Shown here in pieces: positions 32,417-39,932 of a DNA stretch of 64,000 nucleotides; position 1 is the first letter of the stretch; each line of letters starts with the position of its first letter. The notes below the pieces were generated by a model. That model was not told the DNA's origin, did not search any database, and was given only the letters and a program-made list of their open reading frames with translations. The stretch is from assembly GCF_003001955.1 (NCBI RefSeq), contig NZ_PVNH01000010.1, positions 1 to 64,000 of the forward strand. The letters run 5' to 3'. Origin of the DNA: Prauserella shujinwangii. Lineage in GTDB: Bacteria; Actinomycetota; Actinomycetes; Mycobacteriales; Pseudonocardiaceae. Made by a program: the position numbers and the translations under genes.

Positions 32417-33484
32417 TCAGCGGGTGGGGGCCGCGCCCGCCGTGCTCCCGGGCCGGAAGGCGCAGGACACCAGAGGCGACTCGGTTTCGCCGGTGGTGAG
32501 CAGGGCGGTCAGCGCGCGCACGGCGGCGGCGCCCAGCTCGGTTCTGGGGATGTCGAAGCCGGTGGGCCGGGGCCGGTCGGCGAGGTCGGCAGGCGGGGAG
32601 CCGAGCAGGGCGAGGGAGACGTCGGAGGGGGCGTGCAGGCCCGCGCCCTCGACGGCTGCCAGCAGCGCCCGCCAGGCGGCTCCGGTGTCGGTCTCCTCGG
32701 CGACGAAAGCGGTGACGCCCTCGGCGCACCGGCCACGCAGCCAGTCCGCTGTGATCTCCGCGGCCGGGTCCGCGGCGCGGACCACGGCGGCCGCGTCGGC
32801 GAGCCCCGCGTCGGCCAGGGCCTCGCGGAAGCCGCGCTCGCGGTCGGTGGACGCGGGGGCGTCGTCGTCCTCGCGGACCAGGATCATCCGGCGGTGGCCG
32901 AGCGCCGCGAGGTGCCGCACCACTTCGGCACTGGCCTCGACGTAGTCGGCACCGACCCAGGCCAGGTTATCGAGCTCGTCGCGGCGGCCGATGTGCACGG
33001 CCGGGTAGCCGTGCTCGACGAGCCGGCGCAGCTCGCCGGCGGGGATGTGGCGGCCGAGGAACAGGCAGCCGTCGGCGAGCCGCACCCGCTCCAGCGCACC
33101 GGGCGAGGCGGCCTGGGCACCGCCGGAGCTGGAGCCGGTGAACAACACCAGGTCGTATCCGTGGCGTGCGGCCTCCTGCTCGACGCCGACGAGGAATGGG
33201 TAGTAGGAGTGCTCCACCGCGGTCGGGAAGGTCGCGGTGAAACTGAACACGCCCAGCAGGTTGTTGCGGGCGGCGGCCAGCCTGCGGGCGGCCGGATCGG
33301 GCACGTAACCCAGTTCCCTGGCCGCCGCCAGCACCCGGGCGCACGTGTCGGGATGCAGCGCGACGCCCTGCTTGTTGCCACCGAGCACGAGCGACACCGT
33401 CGTCTGCGAGACCCCGGCCAGCCGCGCGACCTCCGCCTGCCGCGGTCGCCCACGCCGGGACTTCGCGGACTGCTTCTCGGCCAC
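32417..33484 (-). CDS. LacI family transcriptional regulator
   Basis: A 355-residue regulator: the N-terminal LacI HTH QAEVARLAGVSQTTVSLVLG with hinge helix DPAARRLAAARNNLLGVFS, then a periplasmic-binding-protein-like sensor domain (FLVGVEQEAARHGYDLVLF, GRRDELDNLAWVGADYVEA, GHRRMILV). The start chosen is GTG 33484 after GGAGGAGG; an upstream ATG at 33511 overlaps the operator and is unlikely. Two operator palindromes precede it, so it most likely represses itself and the downstream operon. The inducer is unknown. Confidence 0.9.
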   Translation of the reverse strand: MAEKQSAKSRRGRPRQAEVARLAGVSQTTVSLVLGGNKQGVALHPDTCARVLAAARELGYVPDPAARRLAAARNNLLGVFSFTATFPTAVEHSYYPFLVGVEQEAARHGYDLVLFTGSSSGGAQAASPGALERVRLADGCLFLGRHIPAGELRRLVEHGYPAVHIGRRDELDNLAWVGADYVEASAEVVRHLAALGHRRMILVREDDDAPASTDRERGFREALADAGLADAAAVVRAADPAAEITADWLRGRCAEGVTAFVAEETDTGAAWRALLAAVEGAGLHAPSDVSLALLGSPPADLADRPRPTGFDIPRTELGAAAVRALTALLTTGETESPLVSCAFRPGSTAGAAPTR

Positions 33485-33497
33485 GGTGTCCTCCTCC

Positions 33498-33556
33498 GAA
33501 CTAATACGCATTAGTTCGCCGTTGCGAGCCGTTGGTGACTGTCTAATGCGGATTAG
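33498..33556 (-). promoter_or_regulatory. Two LacI operators upstream of the catabolic operon
   Basis: Site 1 is GAACTAATACGCATTAGTTC (33498-33517), a perfect palindrome. Site 2 is CTAATGCGGATTAG (33543-33556). They share the CTAAT-N4-ATTAG core and are centred 42 bases apart, about four helix turns, compatible with cooperative binding or a small loop. Two further CTAAT half sites follow at 33605-33622. Confidence 0.8.
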
Positions 33557-34239
33557 CCAGCAGTTTGTCGCCGTATCGGGTGAACCGTCAAGGGACGCCG
33601 GGGGCTAATACCTGACTAATATCCGGCGGCTCACGGCCTGGCTGCCAAGGAGGAGCCGGCGTGGGCCGTCCCGGCCCCGCGTCGCGCGGCCCGCGCTCGG
33701 CCTCGGTCGCGAGTCGTGGTGAAAGGCGCTCGCACCGCGCTGGTCTGCGATGATGCGTGCTGAGGTGACCTAGCGGAGGGGTGTGGTGGTGAGCGGGTAT
33801 CGGGCGCACGTCCCGGGGCTGCGCGTCGGCCGGAACGGCGCGGTCGGCGAGCGAGCAGGCATCCGACGTGCGGCTGGTCGCGTCGTTCGAGGGTGCGGGG
33901 GAGGCGATGCCCGGCTCGTGCGGCGCGGGTGCGGTGGGTCGCGACGTAGCCGGCCGGGTGTCGCAGGCTGGGGGAGAAGGGGCGGTTTGATGGCTGGTCA
34001 CGGCCGATGTGCGCCGACGTCGGCCAGACAGGAGCACGGTCGCGCCACCGACCGGGTGGAACGGATCCTGTGCCGCGCCACCGATGTCGGCATTGACGAC
34101 GAACATATGAGTTCTATTTGGACGATCGCACGAGTCACAAGGACATGGTCGTGATCACCGGCGGAATATCCGAGCGTGTGCTTTCCGGTGCCGACCGAGG
34201 AATCGGCGATGCCGGATCGTGGCCCATTCCGGGGACGTA
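33557..34239. other. Gene-free stretch
   Basis: About 680 bases without a supported gene. Frames on both strands are low-complexity Arg/Pro/Gly-rich translations of GC-rich DNA. An A/T-rich patch around 34095-34140 may hold the promoter of the following lipoprotein. Confidence 0.45.
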
Positions 34240-34806
34240 ATGATGACCAAACCCCACCTGCTCACCGCGCTGACCGCCATGACGGCGCTTCTCGCTGGCG
34301 GATGTGACAGCGGTTCTTCGGCGGACGACGTGAACGAGATGTTCGGCAAGCTCATGCGGCGGCCCCACATCGAAGCGGTCCAAGCCGACTATCTCGCGCT
34401 GCTCGACCGGATCCGCGCCCGCCTCGTCGACCAACTCGGCATCAAACCGTTCGTCCCGGACAGGGAACCGTTCAGCGGCGCGGCGTGCCCCGGCGAGATG
34501 TCCGAGGTGAAGGAAGCCCAAGTGCGCTTCTATCCCTCAGCCCGGTCACCCGGCACCATCCCGGACGCCGACTGGCCGCGCGCCGTCGAGATCGTCACCG
34601 AGATCACCAGCGAGAACGGGTTCGGCGAGCCGAGGACGGTGGTCGACCGGCCAGGCGACCACGAGGTCGCCATCTACGACACCTACGATGCCGAACTGAT
34701 CATCGGCACCGCCGAGAACACCATCGTCGGCCTGAGCACCGGCTGCCACCTCACCCGTGAAGCTCACCAGCGAGGCACACCGGAGCCCGAAGAGCCCCTC
34801 TACTGA
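34240..34806 (+). CDS. Putative lipoprotein (LppA/LppV-like)
   Basis: A 188-residue protein with a lipoprotein signal MMTKPHLLTALTAMTALLAGGC (split here as MMTKPHLLTA and LLAGGC, Cys about 22). The mature part has a long amphipathic helix (ADDVNEMFGKLMRRPHIEA, then QADYLALLDRIRARL) and a C-terminal domain with SEVKEAQVRFYPSA and TVVDRPGDHEVAIYDTYDAE. This resembles LppA-like mycobacterial lipoproteins of unknown role. The start is ATG 34240 or 34243. It is convergent with the third terpene cyclase. Confidence 0.65.
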   Translation: MMTKPHLLTALTAMTALLAGGCDSGSSADDVNEMFGKLMRRPHIEAVQADYLALLDRIRARLVDQLGIKPFVPDREPFSGAACPGEMSEVKEAQVRFYPSARSPGTIPDADWPRAVEIVTEITSENGFGEPRTVVDRPGDHEVAIYDTYDAELIIGTAENTIVGLSTGCHLTREAHQRGTPEPEEPLY

Positions 34807-34879
34807 CTGCTGCCGTCGTTGAATATGTGCGCTGATCCGGGTTTCGACGAACCGTTTCGGCGCAGGCGAAGGCGGCTGA

Positions 34880-35947
34880 TCATGTCACTGTGGGACTTCG
34901 AACACCGTAACTGTCAGGTGTTGGACGCCCTGCGCGCTGATGGTAGCGGCCAGTGAGCGCATGCCATTCCAGGCTACCGCGAATCCAGCTGCGCAGGTCG
35001 AGCAGGTATCTGGTCAGCCCGGGTGAGGCGTTCTTGGCGACCTCCGCTTCCAGGACTAGGTAATTGTCCATCTGCCTGTTGTGGAGACGAGCGACTTCCA
35101 GCATGCCTTGCTGGAGTGTTCCACCACGATCAGCAGCGAGGAGCTCTGGGAGATTGGTCCCCACCCCATGCGTCACCGATTCCTTGGCCGCGGAGTAGAG
35201 ATCGTTGGCATGCAGGATCAGACTGGACGCGGCAAGAGTGAGAGCGCGGACCTGAGGGGTATCGTACTCGTTGGCGCTGACCTCGTAGCCACCAACGATA
35301 TCGGCGACCGCCAGGCAGGCCATGGCCCCGTTGTACGGACGTTGAATCACATAGTCACTGGTAGTAGGGGTACGCCCAGCCAGTCGGAAGGCGCTCTCTC
35401 CGGCCATGGCGAGGCACATGGCGAGGTATTCACGCCTCAGTCGTCCGACTTGAGCGGTCGACCCCAGACGGGCTGCGTGCGCAACCGTCTCACGAATACC
35501 TGACGTCACGGGATCTGTCTGAGGAGCCTCCTGGACAAGCAGAGATCGGGACAGGGTCCGCGGGTTCTCCAAGGCAGGTAGCACGCCGGCCAGCCTGGCT
35601 GCGGTCAACTCCGGAACCGCTCCTTCGACTTCTTCGTCGCAGAAGTGATCGTCGATGGCGAAGAGGGTGGCGATGTTCTGAGCGGCAAAGAACAGGTGGT
35701 CACGGCTCGCGGACCTCGGGTGTACGAGCGCGGCGAAGGTGCCGAGTCTGAAGCCGTTCAACTCGTTCCGTTGGCCTTGCAGAATTCCGACCCCGTCGAT
35801 CCACTTGGTGATTTTCTCGTCCGTCTCGGCCGCCGCTGCTTCGTCGACTTCGAGAGGGAACGGACAAGCCAGCGGCGGAACTCCTCCCGCGGCCTCTGGC
35901 CACGGCCGATCGACCTTGGGAGTTCGCGAAAGTGGGTGGTGGTTCAT
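34880..35947 (-). CDS. Class I terpene cyclase (third in window)
   Basis: A 355-residue cyclase. FAIDDHFCDEE gives the Asp-rich motif (Asp99-100), HANDLYSAAKE the NSE motif (Asn248, Ser252, Glu256), and TGRYHQ the Arg-Tyr pair (334-335). The pyrophosphate-sensor Arg is probably in IQRPYNG. Length and motif spacing are those of functional bacterial sesqui- or diterpene cyclases. The ATG at 35947 begins MNHHPLSRTPKV, with GGAGGACCGG upstream. No prenyltransferase is adjacent, so it must draw on the cell's FPP/GGPP or the other operons. A double-hotdog-like gene lies upstream in the same orientation. Confidence 0.9.
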   Translation of the reverse strand: MNHHPLSRTPKVDRPWPEAAGGVPPLACPFPLEVDEAAAAETDEKITKWIDGVGILQGQRNELNGFRLGTFAALVHPRSASRDHLFFAAQNIATLFAIDDHFCDEEVEGAVPELTAARLAGVLPALENPRTLSRSLLVQEAPQTDPVTSGIRETVAHAARLGSTAQVGRLRREYLAMCLAMAGESAFRLAGRTPTTSDYVIQRPYNGAMACLAVADIVGGYEVSANEYDTPQVRALTLAASSLILHANDLYSAAKESVTHGVGTNLPELLAADRGGTLQQGMLEVARLHNRQMDNYLVLEAEVAKNASPGLTRYLLDLRSWIRGSLEWHALTGRYHQRAGRPTPDSYGVRSPTVT

Positions 35948-36158
35948 GGAAGCCGGTCCTCCTACTGTCCTGAAGAAGGCCCTACCTGCCTGACGTTGAG
36001 GTGAGTCGTGAACGCCGGTGCTGCTCGGAGGCACGCCGCCTCGGCCGGTCATCCACGATCTTGTTGCCAACCGGGCACCTCGTCGGTGGTGTGATCACCC
36101 CGGGCAACGTAGGCACGGTGGGTCTTCTACTGCCGGCGTGGCGGTTCCGCCGGACGGA

Positions 36159-37031
36159 CTAGTGGGAGGTGGGGCTGAGCCACATGGTCATTTCCGCCAC
36201 GGTGTCGTCGGCGGATCCGGCCGAGACGTGGAAGCCGTGTTCGACGGGTGATGGCCCGAGGGACCTCGCTCGCAGCCGCACGGTCTCGCCGGCCGGGACC
36301 AGCCGGCGCGCATCAAAGGTGAGGCCGCGTGGGAGCCAGCGCAGGCTCTGCGTGCGATTCTCGTTGTCGAGCAGGTGGGAGGTCAGGCGGGTCATGCTCT
36401 CGCCGAGGACCGCCACCGGCAGCGCCGGATAGTTGTCGAAGTGACCCGTACAGTCGCCGGGCGCTGCCCGCACTTCAGCGCACATGGTGTCGCCGTCGCG
36501 CTTCAGTCGATGGAGGGGCAAGCCAGTGGTGTAGGGATTGTTCGCCTGCGGGTCCGGGGTGAGGTCAGGTCGGTGCAGATGCGCGAAGACCTTGCTGAAC
36601 GCCTCTTCGGTGAACGCGGCGTAGTCCACGTCGACGCGAGCGACGGGACGGCCTGTGGTAGTGGTGAGGGTCGTGCGGGCGTAGGCCTTGCGAGGGTCGC
36701 GGAATCCCCCGGTGGCGTAGCCGATGAAACCATCGTCATCGGCTGGCGGAGTGGTGGCCAGCCAGGTGATGTCGCAGTGGGTGGCGAGATAGTAGCGGCG
36801 ACGGTCGTCCGGGGCCACCGACGCGGCGGCGCACGAGCCGAGGATGGCGGTGTGCCGAGCGGCCTCGGCAATGGTGATCGGCCCCAGTTCGTCAGTGGCG
36901 GGCAGCTCCACCGGGACCATGGCAGTGGTTTCCCCAGGGGCCATTTCCCGAAGGTTCCGCAGTGCGAAGTACGGCTCGCGAACACAGATACGGAAATACA
37001 GATCGCTGTGCTTCGTCGATGTAGTAGACAC
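36159..37031 (-). CDS. Probable double-hotdog-fold protein of unknown function
   Basis: A 290-residue protein without signal peptide. Two halves each look like a hotdog domain: the first around TIAEAARHTAILGSCAAASV (a helix with a GS turn), the second around GHFDNYPALPVAVLGESMTR, which resembles the hotdog helix of dehydratases and thioesterases (GHFxxYPxLPxxxxxE). It ends with the strand GFHVSAGSADDTVAEMTMWL. The catalytic residue is unassigned. GTG start at 37031. It precedes the terpene cyclase by 211 bases on the same strand and could act on an acyl or isoprenoid thioester; that link is inference. Confidence 0.5.
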   Translation of the reverse strand: MSTTSTKHSDLYFRICVREPYFALRNLREMAPGETTAMVPVELPATDELGPITIAEAARHTAILGSCAAASVAPDDRRRYYLATHCDITWLATTPPADDDGFIGYATGGFRDPRKAYARTTLTTTTGRPVARVDVDYAAFTEEAFSKVFAHLHRPDLTPDPQANNPYTTGLPLHRLKRDGDTMCAEVRAAPGDCTGHFDNYPALPVAVLGESMTRLTSHLLDNENRTQSLRWLPRGLTFDARRLVPAGETVRLRARSLGPSPVEHGFHVSAGSADDTVAEMTMWLSPTSH

Positions 37032-37100
37032 CCAGTTCAGGATTCCAGGAACAGCTGGCTGACGGTACCGGCAACCGACTTAGGCAGCCGGGCGGAATCA

Positions 37101-37310
37101 TCACGCTGCGTCGCTTTTTCTTGGTCTGCGCAGGAAGGCAGCTTTCACTCCCGGGATCCCCTTGCGCATGTGCGATGCTCGCTTGAGCCGATCGTCCAGA
37201 ACCGTAACAGCCGCCCTTTCCGCCATGTGCCAGTCATCTGGTTGCCAAGTGGGAGCTCCGTTCAGGCCAGTTGGGGCACCCGGTTGCGACGGATGTCGTA
37301 CCTGCTGCAT
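37101..37310 (-). CDS. Possible small protein (69 aa)
   Basis: It starts at an ATG with GAGGAG five bases before it (MQQVRHPSQPGAPTGLNGAP) and is basic at the end (FLRRPRKSDAA). Codon use is less GC-biased than the neighbours. It is followed after 69 bases by the hotdog-like gene on the same strand. There is no family resemblance, so it may be spurious. Confidence 0.4.
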   Translation of the reverse strand: MQQVRHPSQPGAPTGLNGAPTWQPDDWHMAERAAVTVLDDRLKRASHMRKGIPGVKAAFLRRPRKSDAA

Positions 37311-38199
37311 CGCACTCCTCAAGGAGCGGCGGTTCGGACGTCGAGGAGCTGGATGATGTTGCCGCGAATCAACCAGTAAATGAGTGGCCCCCAACCAGAG
37401 CTCGGGACTACTCAATGCAACTCCTCCGGCCTTTCCTTCGCCATCCATCACTGCACAAGCGTGAAGAGAACTGGGACTCCTTGCCGGAGAGGGGGCCGCC
37501 ATGCGAGCTTGCGAAAGCTGGACGTGTTGAGGAGCGAGACGAACGATCTCGTGGCATTGGGACGCTATGCGGACGGCCGGATACCGGACCCTTAAGCGTG
37601 TACCGTTCCGGAGAGGGCCGCAGTCGCATCACCTCCACGCTGAAAGCGATCGGGCATCCCACGTAATCGCCGCAGCCTGGTTCGCCGTGGCGGAGGGGGA
37701 GGCGCGCGTGTCGGTAGCCACCACGTTCGGTTTCGAGCAGTAGGAGGTCCTAACTTAATGACCTTGGGGGTTTGCTGGTCCGTCGTGGACGACCTTCATG
37801 GTTTTGCTCTGTGCGCGGTCGGTGCCGTGGATTGTTCCGATGGGTCGTGGGGCGTACCGAGCCGCTGTTGCCGCAGCGCCCTCTCGGCCTGGCCACCTGC
37901 CTCATCTGACGCCGACACGGCGAACGACTTTGTTAAGACCTCGCAAGGTCCTGGATCCGGTTGGCGCTTTCCGGTCGATCCGTCCGGCACGTCGGAGAGA
38001 AGATCGGCGACAAGCGGGCGATCGACCCGACTCTGGGCACGTTGCTGAAGGACGTCAAACGGAGAACACGGGGGACCTGGCCTTCGTGGGCATGCAGATC
38101 GTCGGATCCGCTGATCGTCCAGATCACCGGCCGGGCGGCCAGGGACGAGGCGCGGCACAGGAAGTTCGGCTGCTGGCGCTGGAGGAGTTCGCCAGCGTG
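37311..38199. other. Lower-GC region without a recognisable gene
   Basis: About 890 bases with short frames on both strands, none resembling a family. GC is visibly lower than the flanks, which suggests foreign or decayed DNA. A ribosome-site-like AGGAGG occurs at 37741-37746 (followed by a very short frame). Confidence 0.45.
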
Positions 38200-38370
38200 T
38201 GGTACGTGGTCAGCTCGATACGTCTGGGGACGGCTTCCCTCCAGTGTCGCCTCTCCTTCCAGTTCCATCCCGAGTTCGGTGAAGTACGCCCGGGCTGTCG
38301 CGAGGTCGTCGACGACGAGGGCGATGTTGTCCATTCGCTGGAGTGCACCGCGCTGCTCGGTGTGGGGCAT
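38200..38370 (-). pseudogene. VOC-family gene remnant
   Basis: From an ATG at 38370 (GGAGATC upstream) the frame reads ALQRMDNIALVVDDLATARA then YFTELGMELEGEATLEG, a normal VOC N-terminus. It then breaks: the expected IELTTYHT strand is in the next frame and the rest is unrecognisable. Confidence 0.7.
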
Positions 38371-38415
38371 GATGATCTCCTGTCGGGGTTCGGCCATCAA
38401 CACCGCCACCCGAGG

Positions 38416-38680
38416 GGTTCCGCCGAGGCCGGCATCACCTCGGCGGCGGTGGACACCGTCCAGCAGATCGGCGGCTCCGTCGGACTCGCCGTCCTGTTCA
38501 CGATCGCATGGCCGCCACACGCAGCGGCCTGCCGGCCGAGGAGGCCGGGGTTCATGGCTACGCACCGCGTTCGCCGTGGCCTCGGCGATCTTCCTCGGCT
38601 CCGCGATCCTCACCTGGGCGCTCGTCCCGGCTCGAACGGCCGGCGCCACCCCGCCCCGTTCCCAGCCATGGTCGGACAGC
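38416..38680 (+). pseudogene. MFS transporter (DHA2/QacA-like) C-terminal remnant
   Basis: One frame gives GITSAAVDTVQQIGGSVGLA followed by VLFTIA, the helix-11 motif of EmrB/QacA pumps. About 90 bases later a second frame gives TAFAVASAIFLGSAILTWAL, a last transmembrane helix. The two pieces are joined by frameshifts and the N-terminal ~350 residues are missing. Confidence 0.65.
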
Positions 38681-38742
38681 TGTGACCGCGAAACGGATAG
38701 GCTGTCTGAGTATCGTGCCGATGACCTCACGCTGGAGATCCG

Positions 38743-38946
38743 ATGCTTCACGAGCCCCCGGCGCCGCCCAAGCGTGTCGACGCCGAGCGCGACCGCGAGA
38801 AGCTCCTCGCGGTCGCCCGGGCCGCGCTCGAGGGCTCCGAGCCGGACATCTCGATGCCCGAGATCTCCCGGCGCGCGGGAGTCGGCATGGCCACGCTGCA
38901 CCGGGACTTCCCCGAACGGCTGGGGCTGCTGGCGTTGGTCCGGTCC
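38743..38946 (+). pseudogene. TetR regulator truncated after its DNA-binding domain
   Basis: Reads MLHEPPAPPKRVDAERDREK, then LLAVARAALEGSEPDISMPE and ISRRAGVGMATLHRDFPERL, an intact TetR helix-turn-helix. After GLLALVRSIRD at about 38950 the sequence is the end of the opposite-strand amidohydrolase. The ligand domain is lost. Confidence 0.75.
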
Positions 38947-39850
38947 ATAAGGGACACCACAGCACCGGAAAAGGTGTTGAGTGGCGCAACGTTCAGCATG
39001 GTGGTGTTCGGCATAACGATGTCGGCCTCCTTGCCGGCGGTGAGAGGGCCGGTCTTGCCGTCGGGCCGCAGGTACTTGGCGCCGTTGCTGGTCGCGTGCC
39101 GCACGACGTCACGGAAGGTGAGCAGCGGTGGTGTCCCTCGGCCGGCGTGGGCCAGTGGCACGAAGGAGTGAAGTCGCCTTGTTCCAAGACCATCTGGTTG
39201 ACGACCATTCGCTGCCTGGTCATCGCGGACCGCGTCTGGGTGAACGGGTCGGCGGCGATGGTGGTCTCAACGTCGGAGCTGAGCGAGATCTCCCCGCCCA
39301 TCACCATGTTCGCCAGCTGGTCGGCGGAGGAGAGACACAGCTTCCGGATGCGGTAGGCGTCCTGCGGATACCGGGCCTCGGTGCGATCGTCGCCCTCGAA
39401 GTAACCGAACGCCGCCCGCCTGCCGGCGTCCACCAGCAGACCGTTCGCCAGGAACGCCCGCTGCGCCGTTTCGAACAGGTGGTGAGGGGTGCCGACGAAG
39501 CCGGGCATCATGATCCGGCCCCGCGCGTCGATCACCGCGGCGCCGGGAGCGTGGATGTCGGGCCGCACCGCGACGAACTTCTTGCCCTCGACCAACACGT
39601 CGGCGACCTCGAAGTTCCCTACGTTCGGGTTCGTCGACATCACCGCGCCACCCCGGATCACGTACCGGCGTCCCGGACGTCCGGTATCCTTCGGTCTGGC
39701 GTCACGACCGTGGGCCGCCACCGGGGGTGCTCCGAGCAGACCGGTCCCCGCGACCGTGACGGCCACCGCCGTCGAGGCCTTCAGGAAGTCCCGTCGCCCC
39801 GACCGTGGAACCGGGTTCTCGGGGGTCCTGTCGTCGCTCCCCTCGTGCAT
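38940..39850 (-). pseudogene. Tat-secreted amidohydrolase with deletions and a frameshift
   Basis: The N-terminus is intact: Tat signal SGRRDFLKASTAVAVTVAG, then IDARGRIMMPGFVGTPHH, where the family HxH metal motif (normally DTHHH) is damaged to GTPHH. In-frame deletions remove about 60 residues before DAGRRAAFGYFEGDD and about 85 before SLSSDVETTIAADPFTQ. A missing G in the run at 39135-39137 shifts the frame before TPPLLTFRDVVRHATSNGAK and LTAGKEADIVMP. The C-terminus stops at VVSLMDRTN where the TetR remnant begins. It is therefore a multi-lesion pseudogene. Confidence 0.85.
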
Positions 39851-39932
39851 GGGTCCTCTTCGCTGTGTGCGGCTTCGTCAGAGCGCGACGATCGCAGCGC
39901 CCGCAGCACGTTCGCGTCGGCGGAAATCACCT

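Noticed and set aside
30627-32945. A 772-codon plus-strand open frame opposite HyuA and the FAD oxidoreductase
   Set aside because: Antisense to two well-supported enzymes with conserved motifs.
33588-34106. A 172-codon minus-strand open frame upstream of the LacI gene
   Set aside because: Pro/Arg/Ser-rich translation without motifs, and it would run through the operator region.
37380-37595. A 71-codon plus-strand open frame in the low-GC region
   Set aside because: No ribosome site, no family resemblance and mixed composition.
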